Source of the DNA: Prevotellaceae bacterium
Lineage (GTDB): Bacteria; Bacteroidota; Bacteroidia; Bacteroidales; UBA932
DNA length: 6,098 nucleotides
Assembly (NCBI GenBank): GCA_031257455.1
Contig: JAIROQ010000033.1
Location: 1-6,098, forward strand
Reading direction: 5' to 3'
Below are positions 1 to 5,776 of the stretch, one piece after another (positions within the stretch are counted from its first letter, which is position 1; each line of letters opens with the position of its first letter). The translations under genes were made by a program, and so were the position numbers. Below the pieces are notes generated by a model. The model was not told where the DNA came from. It saw only the letters and a list, made by a program, of their open reading frames with translations, and did not search any database.

Positions 1-624
1 GCGCAGGTGCGGCGGGAGGTATTTTGCTATTTCCTGTTGCTTTCCGGGCGTGAGACCGGGCGGGCATTTGGTGATGCAGACGATGTCGGCGCGGCGGAGC
101 TGGTTGCGCCGGTCGCGCAGGCGTCCCCAGGGCAGCAGGTGGTCGCGGTGCAACGGGCGGTGATAGTCGATAAGCAGCAGCGACAGCGCCGGGCGCACGC
201 GGCGGTGCTGGAAAGCATCGTCAAGGATGATGACCTCCGGCGGCGTTGCCGCTGCCATCAACTGCCGGATGCCATGGACGCGGTCGGCGTCTACGGCGAC
301 CGTCAGGGCGGGGAATTTCTGTTTCAGTTGCAGCGGTTCGTCTCCGGCAGCGGCTACCGTATCGGTTGTTTCCACATAGCGAAACCCTTTTGTCCGCCGC
401 CTGTAGCCGCGCGACAGCACCGCCGGCCGCCGTTCGTCCCGGAGGAGGGTTACCAGCAGTTCCGTGTGCGGCGTTTTGCCCGTGCCGCCGGCCGTAATAT
501 TCCCCACCGCTATCACCGGCAGGGGAAATGCCGTTGACCGGAAGATATGCCGGTCATAGCATTTATTCCGCAGCGTAACGGCAGTGCCATAAAGCCACGC
601 AAAGGGAGCAAGCAAACAGTTCAT
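1..624 (-). CDS. lpxK: LpxK, tetraacyldisaccharide 4'-kinase (C-terminal part beyond the left edge)
   Basis: LpxK transfers the gamma-phosphate of ATP to the 4' position of tetraacyldisaccharide 1-phosphate, giving lipid IVA in lipid A synthesis at the inner membrane. Seen here: 208 open codons running off the left edge. Residues 2-20 form a mostly hydrophobic N-terminal helix (start MNCLLAPFAWLYG), as in the family. The P-loop GNITAGGTGKTP is at 41-52, followed by LSRGYR at 70-75, GDEP at 95-98 (its Asp is the known catalytic acid/base position of LpxK) and the signature DDAFQHR at 135-141. Bacteroidetes LpxK is typically about 350-370 residues, so roughly 40% is missing, including the catalytic His expected in the C-terminal half. 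I chose ATG at 624 because homologues begin close to this point. ATG at 645 is in frame and would add seven residues, but it lies in a short heptamer repeat. The gene is about 65% G+C, well above its neighbours. It lies 110 bp downstream of mutS2 in the same direction. Confidence 0.93.
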   Translation of the reverse strand, partial: MNCLLAPFAWLYGTAVTLRNKCYDRHIFRSTAFPLPVIAVGNITAGGTGKTPHTELLVTLLRDERRPAVLSRGYRRRTKGFRYVETTDTVAAAGDEPLQLKQKFPALTVAVDADRVHGIRQLMAAATPPEVIILDDAFQHRRVRPALSLLLIDYHRPLHRDHLLPWGRLRDRRNQLRRADIVCITKCPPGLTPGKQQEIAKYLPPHLR

Positions 625-632
625 GGCAGGCA

Positions 633-653
633 GTTTATTATTCATTATTCATT
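633..653 (-). repeat. Short heptamer repeat before lpxK
   Basis: Read on the minus strand, this stretch is two copies of AATGAAT followed by a degenerate AATAAAC, a period-7 repeat ending nine bases upstream of the chosen lpxK start. It creates the two extra ATG codons at 652 and 645; the first is closed at once by TAA, and the second is in frame with lpxK. The period of seven matches the much larger heptamer arrays around uvrC. Confidence 0.5.
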
Positions 654-676
654 GTCCCTTTAAATAAGGCAGGGAA

Positions 677-684
677 CAAAAGTA
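677..684 (-). promoter_or_regulatory. Possible -7 promoter element for lpxK
   Basis: The minus strand reads TACTTTTG, an exact match to the Bacteroidetes -7 consensus TAnnTTTG, 53 bases upstream of the lpxK start. No clear -33 TTTG lies at the right distance, so this could be chance in an A+T-rich gap. If real, it would let lpxK be transcribed apart from mutS2. Confidence 0.3.
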
Positions 685-734
685 GTAAAAAATTCCGGTT
701 TATTGTTTGATGGACTAATGTGCATGGTAGCTAT

Positions 735-3215
735 TCAGAATTGCACCACCGTTATTCCTGCTCCTCCCCTGTCCAAGTGTTCATCGGCAATGGAAGAGAT
801 GCCGCCGAAGGTATGCAGTAATTTGCGGATTTCTTCTTTGAGGATGCCGTTGCCTTTCCCGTGCAGGATTTTTACTTCGCTTGCGCCGACTATCAATGCT
901 TCATCAATAAATTGCGTAACGTTGTCCAATGCTTCTTCCGCACGTTGCCCGCGCACATCAATGGCGGTTTTGAAGTGCAGCTTGCGTTGCGATACATCAT
1001 AGCCGGCGCTTGTCGAAATAACCGGCCGGCTTTTTTGCAAACTGCGGAAGTCGTGGCCGGATATGCGCTCCAGATTTATGGACGGTATATCGATAAACAT
1101 ATTTTTCACACCGACCGTAACAACGCCGGCATTTATTTTCACCACTTCGCCGGCGGTATCCTGTCCTTTCAGGCGGACTTTATCGCCGGCCTGCAACGGT
1201 TGTTCTTTTGGTATTTTGACTTCGCTTCCGGCAGGCTGTTTTTCTTTTTTGCGTTGTTCCCGGCGTTCCTGCCGTTGGCGCAATTGCGCTATCTTGCGGT
1301 CGATTTCTGCATCGGCGTCTGCTGGGGTTTCTGTTTGCAGTTGCTGTTTGAGTTCTTCTACCTGGCGGCGCACTAATTTCGTCCGTTCTTTTTCAGCTTG
1401 CGCTTCCTTGATTTCAAGAATTGTCCGTTCGATGCGTTTGTTGGCTTCGGCCAACAGGCGTTTGGCTTCGTCTTTGGCTTCCTGAATAATCTGTTTGCGG
1501 ATTTTTTGCAGTTCGGTCAATTCGTTTTGATAGCGTGCCGTTACGTCTTCCAGTTGTTTATCGGTTTGCCGGATGCGTTGCCGTTTCTCTTCCCAGTAGC
1601 GTTTGTCGCGAGCAATGTTGCGCAAATTCCGTTCGATATTCACATATTGATTTCCCGCTTTTTCTTCGGCCGTTTTTACAATCGTTTCCGGAAGGCCTGT
1701 TTTACGTGCAAGTTCAAAGGCAAACGAACTGCTTGGCGCGCCGGTTTCCAAACAAAATAGCGGTTGGATTTTTTGCACATCGAATTGCATCGCGCCGTTT
1801 ACAATGCCTTCCGTAGCGGTGGCGTAATACTTCAAATTCGTGTAATGAGTCGTAATCACGCCAAAGGATTGCCGTTTTACCAAACAGTCCAACACGGCTT
1901 CGGCAATAGCGCCGCCGGCTGCCGGCTCCGTACCGCTGCCAAATTCGTCAATAAGCACTAACGTATTGGGGGTGGCATACTGCACAAAATATTTCATGTT
2001 TAACAAACGTGAACTATAGGTGCTCAAATCGTTTTCAATGGACTGTTCGTCTCCGATGTCGATACACAAATCACTGAACAAACCCATTTCGGAATTTTCG
2101 GAGGCGGTAACCAAAAAACCGCACTGCAAAAGGTATTGCAAGAGGCCGACAGTTTTCAGGCATACCGATTTCCCGCCGGCATTGGGGCCGGAAATAAGCA
2201 GGATGCGTTTTTCGCGGTGAAGTTGCAAGTTCAACGGGACAATGGTTTTTCCTTCTTTCTTCAATGTTTTTTCCAACAATGGATGACGCGCTTTTTGTAA
2301 ATTTATTTGCGGCACATTATATACAATCGGTTTCACTGCGCCGGTTTCAATAGCCCATTGCGCTTTGGCGCGAATAAAATCTATTTCACCCAGCAAATCC
2401 GTTGCCATTATTACATCCTCCAAGTAGGGCTGCAAAAAGGCGGCAAAAGATTGCAGGATTTTCAATATTTCCCGTTGTTCGGCATAGCCGAGTTCCTTGA
2501 TTTCGTTGTTCAGTTCGACCACTTCCAACGGCTCTACGAAAACTGTTTTACCGGTAGCCGATTCATCATATACCAGCCCTTTTATTTTCCGTTTATTTCC
2601 GGCCGGTAACGGAATAACCGCCCGTCCGTCACGAATGGAAACAGCGGCATTCTCCGTTGCCAATCCTTCGGCTTGCGCGGTTTTCAAGATATGCTGCATC
2701 CGGCGTGTTACTTGCGTTTGCTTGTCGGCAATAGCCCGGCGCACGCTTAATAATTCCGGCGAAGCATTGTCTTTAATCGCGCCATGTTTGGTAATAATCG
2801 CTTCTATCCGTTGCAGCACCGCAGGATAAACGGTTACCGGCGACAACAGTTGTTTCAACGAAGGATATTGCTCTTCTTTCGTTTTCTTAAAAAACTGTAA
2901 AATGGCGTGCACCGTATCCAACGCCCGCTTTAAATCGAATAATTCCGCCACATCAAGGTAGCATCCCTGTATGCGCAATTTCTTCAAAAACGGCGAGGCA
3001 TCCACATAGCCGTCATTTGGGAACGTATTTTCCATAAGTAAACAGGTGCGCATTTCATCGGTGAGCGACAGTTGCCGCCGGACTTCGTCGAATGACGCGG
3101 AAAAGGCCGCTTCGTATATTCTTTGCTTTCCCGCCGCAGTGGCGCAATAGCGTGCCGCCCATTCGCGAATGCGGTCGAATGCTATTTTCTGTTCTATGCC
3201 GGCAGGATAATTCAC
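735..3215 (-). CDS. mutS2: MutS2 family ATPase with C-terminal Smr nuclease domain
   Basis: MutS2 is a MutS paralogue that lacks the mismatch-recognition domain. In different species it is reported to suppress homologous recombination or to split collided ribosomes. This protein has 826 residues, the usual full length. Domains seen: an N-terminal core and clamp region at about 1-310; the ATPase with Walker A GPNAGGKS at 343-350, the STYSSR signature at 398-403, Walker B LVLIDEFGSGTEP at 419-431 and the TTHY switch at 455-458; a charged coiled coil at about 525-660; a small KOW-like basic/beta segment at about 675-715; and the Smr domain at about 750-826 with DVRG at 753-756 and HGKGNG at 785-790. 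All ATPase motifs are intact. The start is GTG at 3213-3215: an in-frame TAA lies nine bases upstream, and the family's conserved YPxxxEQKIxFDxIR begins at residue 3. The Smr first motif is DVRG rather than LDLHG/LDLRG, a tolerated variant. It is divergent from uvrC and upstream of lpxK. Confidence 0.96.
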   Translation of the reverse strand: MNYPAGIEQKIAFDRIREWAARYCATAAGKQRIYEAAFSASFDEVRRQLSLTDEMRTCLLMENTFPNDGYVDASPFLKKLRIQGCYLDVAELFDLKRALDTVHAILQFFKKTKEEQYPSLKQLLSPVTVYPAVLQRIEAIITKHGAIKDNASPELLSVRRAIADKQTQVTRRMQHILKTAQAEGLATENAAVSIRDGRAVIPLPAGNKRKIKGLVYDESATGKTVFVEPLEVVELNNEIKELGYAEQREILKILQSFAAFLQPYLEDVIMATDLLGEIDFIRAKAQWAIETGAVKPIVYNVPQINLQKARHPLLEKTLKKEGKTIVPLNLQLHREKRILLISGPNAGGKSVCLKTVGLLQYLLQCGFLVTASENSEMGLFSDLCIDIGDEQSIENDLSTYSSRLLNMKYFVQYATPNTLVLIDEFGSGTEPAAGGAIAEAVLDCLVKRQSFGVITTHYTNLKYYATATEGIVNGAMQFDVQKIQPLFCLETGAPSSSFAFELARKTGLPETIVKTAEEKAGNQYVNIERNLRNIARDKRYWEEKRQRIRQTDKQLEDVTARYQNELTELQKIRKQIIQEAKDEAKRLLAEANKRIERTILEIKEAQAEKERTKLVRRQVEELKQQLQTETPADADAEIDRKIAQLRQRQERREQRKKEKQPAGSEVKIPKEQPLQAGDKVRLKGQDTAGEVVKINAGVVTVGVKNMFIDIPSINLERISGHDFRSLQKSRPVISTSAGYDVSQRKLHFKTAIDVRGQRAEEALDNVTQFIDEALIVGASEVKILHGKGNGILKEEIRKLLHTFGGISSIADEHLDRGGAGITVVQF

Positions 3216-3245
3216 GGACGGTTCTTACGAATTTTTTACACGTTA

Positions 3246-3253
3246 CAAAGGTA
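3246..3253 (-). promoter_or_regulatory. Probable -7 promoter element for mutS2
   Basis: The minus strand reads TACCTTTG, an exact TAnnTTTG match, 30 bases upstream of the GTG start. Transcription starting a few bases downstream would give a 5' leader of roughly 25 nt. The -33 side is A+T-rich without a clear TTTG. No Shine-Dalgarno sequence is visible before the GTG, as is common in Bacteroidetes. Confidence 0.45.
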
Positions 3254-3298
3254 AAAAATAATTACGATACATTCTTTCTCCTCCTGCGGACATGTTTT

Positions 3299-3330
3299 TT
3301 TGTTTATATTCCGCCTTTTCTTTATCTTCG
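3299..3330 (+). promoter_or_regulatory. Candidate Bacteroidetes-type promoter for uvrC
   Basis: TTTG at 3299-3302 is followed, after a 20-base spacer, by TATCTTCG at 3323-3330, one mismatch from TAnnTTTG. This fits the -33/-7 layout of the Bacteroidetes primary sigma factor. Transcription would begin near 3336, just before the heptamer repeat, so the repeat would make up nearly the whole leader of about 100 nt. Confidence 0.45.
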
Positions 3331-3337
3331 CTGACAG

Positions 3338-3467
3338 GAATTAAGAATTAAGAATTAGAAATTAGGAATTAGTGCGCCTGTCGCGACTTACAACTTACGA
3401 CTTACGACTTACAACTTACAACTAAAAACGACTTATGACCAAAAAGGACTTACGACTTGCGACTATC
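3338..3467 (+). repeat. Composite heptamer repeat, copy 1, running into uvrC
   Basis: The first block (3338-3372) is five units of GAATTAA/GAATTAG type, one of them 6 and one 8 bases long. A spacer TGCGCCTGTCGCG (3373-3385) follows. The second block is ACTTAC units spaced every seven bases: exact at 3386, 3393, 3400, 3407 and 3414, degenerate at 3421 and 3431, exact again at 3448, then ACTTGC at 3455 and ACTATC at 3462. The unit at 3431-3436 supplies the first two bases of the uvrC ATG, and the units from 3447 on encode residues 5-10. The same spacer-plus-ACTTAC arrangement recurs at 5354 and 5605. Confidence 0.85.
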
Positions 3468-5228
3468 CGTGATAACTTGCCGCATTATCCGGGGGTTTAT
3501 CATTTTCTGGATGCCGGCGGGGTGGTGATTTATGTAGGTAAGGCAAAGGATTTGCGCAAGCGGGTAGCGCAATATTTTAAGCCGCAACCACCCGAAAACA
3601 CCAAATTAAAACTGCTTGTCAGTAAGATTGCCGACATTCAATATACGGTAGTGCCTACCGAATCAGACGCGCTGCTGTTGGAAAATAATCTTATCAAAGA
3701 ACTGCAGCCGCGCTACAATGTGTTGCTCAAAGACGGTAAAACCTATCCGTGGATTTGCATCAAGAAGGAGGCTTTTCCGCGTGTTTTCCCTACGCGGCAA
3801 CGGGTGAAAGACGGCTCGGAATATTATGGCCCCTATACTTCCGCCAATATGATGAAAGTGTTGCTTGACCTCATTCACCAACTGTATCCATTGCGCACGT
3901 GCGGTTTTTCGCTTACGCCGGAAGCCATTGCGAAAAAAAAATACAGACCCTGCCTGGACTTCCACATCGGGCAATGCAAAGCGCCCTGCACCGGACAGCA
4001 AACAGCACGGGAATATACGCAAAATATCGATGGGATAAGGGCTATCATCAAAGGAAACCTGTCGGAAGTGCGCCGGCTGTTGCAACAATATATGCAGCAG
4101 GCGGCGGACAGGTACGAATTTGAAGAAGCGCAGAAAATAAAGGAACGGCTGGCTATGCTGGAACGTTACCAGTCAAAATCCGTTATCGTGAATGACAGCC
4201 TGTCCGACATAGATGTGTTTTCCATCTTGGTGGACGGCAATGACGCTTATTGCAATTTCCTGCGCGTGGTACAGGGTGCGGTGATATGGCTGCAAACACT
4301 GGAACTGCGCTTGGGCATTGAAGAAGAACGCGAGGCATTACTGAGTTATTTTATTGCCGAAATACTCAACCGGGTTGGAAACCTCTCGAAACAGCTCATC
4401 GTGCCCTTCCTGCCCGACCAGGAATTACCCGACACGGAATATATCATACCGCAACGCGGCGACAAATTAAAATTGCTGCAGCTCAGCGAACGCAACGGCC
4501 GGTTATATAAAATCGAAAAACTCAAACAGCTGGAAAAACTGCACCCCGAGCGGCATCTCGCGCATGTAATGACTGCGGCGCAACGCGACCTGCACCTCTC
4601 CGAGCCGCCGGTGTATATCGAGTGTTTTGACAATTCAAATATACAGGGGGCATTCCCCGTGTCGTCATGCGTGGTGTTCCGCAATGCCCGCCCCAGTAAA
4701 AAGGATTACCGCCATTTCAATATCCAAACCGTGAAAGGCCCCGATGATTTCGCAACCATGTTTGAAGTGGTCACACGCCGCTACAGCCGCCTGATTGAAG
4801 AACGCCTGCCATTGCCGCAACTGGTAGTCATCGATGGCGGAAAAGGACAGCTGCATGCCGCCTTCGAAGCATTGACCGCACTGGGACTGGAAACCAAAAT
4901 TACCCTCGTGGGACTGGCCAAACGGTTGGAAGAAATTTATTTTGTCGGCGACAGCGTGCCGCTCTATTTGGATAAAAATTCCACCACCCTGCGCCTGCTC
5001 ATGCAACTGCGCGATGAAGCGCACCGCTTCGGTATCACCCACCACCGCTCACGCCGCTCAAAAGCGCTTACCGCTTCACACCTCACCACCATTGACGGCA
5101 TCGGGGAAAAGACCGCCCAAAAATTACTGATTGCTTTCAAAAGCGTTGCCCGCATCAGAACCGCCTCTTTGGAAGAATTGCAGGCGGTAGCAGGAAAGAA
5201 AATCGCTGAAAAGTTAAAAAACCTTTAA
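3435..5228 (+). CDS. uvrC: UvrC, excinuclease ABC subunit C
   Basis: UvrC makes the two incisions either side of a DNA lesion after UvrA/UvrB recognition in nucleotide excision repair. It has 597 residues, normal for Bacteroidetes. Domains seen: GIY-YIG nuclease at about 17-95 (PGVY at 19-22, IYVGKAKDLRKRV at 32-44, metal-binding Glu in LLLEN at 80-84); four cysteines C156, C173, C181 and C185, spaced like those reported to bind a 4Fe-4S cluster in E. coli UvrC; UVR/UvrB-binding motif at about 207-244; RNase H-like nuclease with catalytic-type residues D399 (ECFDNSNIQG), D467 (VVIDGGKGQ) and H530 (DEAHRFG); helix-hairpin-helix region at about 548-597 (IDGIGEKTAQKL). Everything looks intact. 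The ATG at 3435 is the only plausible start: the next in-frame Met is residue 139, inside the conserved core. Residues 5-10 (DLRLAT) come from the ACTTAC repeat; family homology begins near residue 11-15. No Shine-Dalgarno site is visible. It is divergent from mutS2. Confidence 0.97.
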   Translation: MTKKDLRLATIRDNLPHYPGVYHFLDAGGVVIYVGKAKDLRKRVAQYFKPQPPENTKLKLLVSKIADIQYTVVPTESDALLLENNLIKELQPRYNVLLKDGKTYPWICIKKEAFPRVFPTRQRVKDGSEYYGPYTSANMMKVLLDLIHQLYPLRTCGFSLTPEAIAKKKYRPCLDFHIGQCKAPCTGQQTAREYTQNIDGIRAIIKGNLSEVRRLLQQYMQQAADRYEFEEAQKIKERLAMLERYQSKSVIVNDSLSDIDVFSILVDGNDAYCNFLRVVQGAVIWLQTLELRLGIEEEREALLSYFIAEILNRVGNLSKQLIVPFLPDQELPDTEYIIPQRGDKLKLLQLSERNGRLYKIEKLKQLEKLHPERHLAHVMTAAQRDLHLSEPPVYIECFDNSNIQGAFPVSSCVVFRNARPSKKDYRHFNIQTVKGPDDFATMFEVVTRRYSRLIEERLPLPQLVVIDGGKGQLHAAFEALTALGLETKITLVGLAKRLEEIYFVGDSVPLYLDKNSTTLRLLMQLRDEAHRFGITHHRSRRSKALTASHLTTIDGIGEKTAQKLLIAFKSVARIRTASLEELQAVAGKKIAEKLKNL

Positions 5229-5233
5229 TTGAT

Positions 5234-5313
5234 GTGATGATGTGGTGATGTGGTGATGTGGTGATGTGATGATGTGATGATGTGATGATGTGATGATGTG
5301 GAAATGTGCTAAT
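5234..5313 (+). repeat. 8-bp tandem repeat (GTGRTGAT) x10 after uvrC
   Basis: Ten units of eight bases start six bases after the uvrC stop codon. Unit 1 is GTGATGAT, units 2-4 are GTGGTGAT, units 5-8 are GTGATGAT, and the last two are degenerate (GTGGAAAT, GTGCTAAT). Blocks of identical variants suggest growth by slippage or unequal exchange. No gene function or terminator is apparent; runs of TGAT on the plus strand give no hairpin. Confidence 0.9.
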
Positions 5314-5341
5314 GTGACTAATTGTTTAATGTGACTAATTG
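5310..5341 (+). repeat. 15-bp direct repeat with 17-bp period
   Basis: TAATGTGACTAATTG occurs at 5310-5324 and again at 5327-5341, separated by two bases. It continues directly from the 8-bp array, whose last unit overlaps the first copy, so the two arrays probably share an origin. Confidence 0.8.
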
Positions 5342-5353
5342 GGCTGACGCCAC

Positions 5354-5417
5354 TGCGCTTGCCGCGACTTACAACTTACTACTTACCACTTACTACTTAC
5401 AACTTACGACTAAAAAA
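5354..5417 (+). repeat. Composite heptamer repeat, copy 2
   Basis: The spacer TGCGCTTGCCGCG (5354-5366) is followed by six exact ACTTAC units at 5367, 5374, 5381, 5388, 5395 and 5402, separated by a single variable base (a, t, c, t, a), and ends with ACTAAAAAA. Copy 1 ends its exact run the same way, with ACTAAAAA. The orientation is the same as copy 1. The GAATTAA block found before the other copies is replaced here by the GTGACTAATT repeat. Confidence 0.85.
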
Positions 5418-5440
5418 CATTTTCCACTCTCCACTAAGTC

Positions 5441-5490
5441 GTCATTCCGACCGGAGCGCGCGAAGAATGAGCGCGCGGAGTGGAGGAATC
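5441..5490. repeat. REP-like palindromic element
   Basis: The element begins GTCATTCCGACCGGAGCGCG and ends GGAGTGGAGGAATC. The outer arms ATTCC (5444-5448) and GGAAT (5485-5489) pair, and so do the inner arms GCGCGC at 5456-5461 and 5471-5476 around a 9-nt loop. The pattern of CATTCCGA arm, G+C-rich middle and GGAATC arm resembles the short intergenic palindromes scattered in many bacterial genomes. It is G+C-rich in an A+T-rich gap and codes for nothing credible. Confidence 0.6.
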
Positions 5491-5500
5491 TACTCCCCTA

Positions 5501-5552
5501 CGCAAGCTGTTTACGGTCGTCCCTGACGGGACAACGGCCAAAACAGTTTGCG
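5501..5552. repeat. 52-nt imperfect hairpin next to the REP-like element
   Basis: CGCAAGCTGTTT (5501-5512) pairs with AAACAGTTTGCG (5541-5552) over 12 positions with one G-T pair. Inside, GTCCC (5519-5523) pairs with GGGAC (5528-5532) around a TGAC tetraloop, with mismatched bases between the two stems. There is no T-run after it on either strand, so it is not a standard intrinsic terminator. It probably forms one mobile or structural unit with the palindrome ten bases upstream. Confidence 0.6.
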
Positions 5553-5570
5553 GGAAGGTTACCTCATTAG

Positions 5571-5641
5571 GAATTAAGAATTAGGAGTTAGGAATTAAGA
5601 ATTGTGCGCTTGTCGCAACTAACCACTAACCATTATTAACC
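5571..5641 (+). repeat. Composite heptamer repeat, copy 3 (degenerate)
   Basis: Four heptamers (GAATTAA, GAATTAG, GAGTTAG, GAATTAA) and a partial GAATT span 5571-5603. The spacer TGCGCTTGTCGC follows at 5605-5616, then ACTAAC at 5618 and 5625 and a decayed ATTATTAACC. Order and orientation match copy 1, but the ACTTAC block is short and mutated to ACTAAC. Confidence 0.75.
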
Positions 5642-5765
5642 TTTCCACCGCCGCCCATAATAACTGTACCCATTTTGCGCTGTGCGGATGCGCCGTTACA
5701 TGCAGCAAAAACAGCCGAATTTGTAAATATTTTAATTTTATTTTCATTGTGTTGTATATTTTTTG
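5642..5765. other. Intergenic stretch with nothing recognised
   Basis: This stretch moves from mixed composition to strongly A+T-rich sequence from about 5719 onward, leading into the promoter-like box before the structured RNA. I see no gene, RNA or clear palindrome in it. Confidence 0.5.
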
Positions 5766-5773
5766 TATTTTTG
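5766..5773 (+). promoter_or_regulatory. Probable -7 promoter element of the small RNA gene
   Basis: TATTTTTG is an exact TAnnTTTG match. Transcription about six bases after its final G would start near 5779, at the 5' arm of the closing stem (5777). A TTG at 5747-5749 is 16 bases upstream, shorter than the usual 19-21 spacing, so the -33 part is weak. The upstream A+T-rich tract supports a strong promoter. Confidence 0.5.
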
Positions 5774-5776
5774 CGC

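Noticed and set aside
7..537. 176-codon plus-strand open frame
   Set aside because: It is antisense to lpxK, whose minus-strand frame shows clear family motifs. Its basic, arginine-rich composition is what high-G+C antisense frames produce.
735..3215. Multiple plus-strand open frames of 60-170 codons across mutS2
   Set aside because: All overlap the intact MutS2 frame in antisense, and none shows a recognisable domain or its own promoter.
3663..4088. 141-codon minus-strand open frame within uvrC
   Set aside because: Antisense to the conserved GIY-YIG and cysteine regions of uvrC; a shadow frame.
5234..5413. Repeat cluster as a CRISPR array
   Set aside because: Repeat units are 7-8 bp, contiguous or separated by a single base, with no 25-40 bp repeats or unique spacers and no cas genes.
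5322..5570. 82-codon plus-strand open frame after uvrC
   Set aside because: It is made of the heptamer repeat (LLLTTYYLQLTT), the REP-like palindrome and the hairpin. Low-complexity sequence with no family resemblance.
5626..5673. 15-residue minus-strand frame starting MGTVIMGGGGK
   Set aside because: Very short, ends inside the degenerate repeat copy 3, and has no visible promoter or ribosome binding site.
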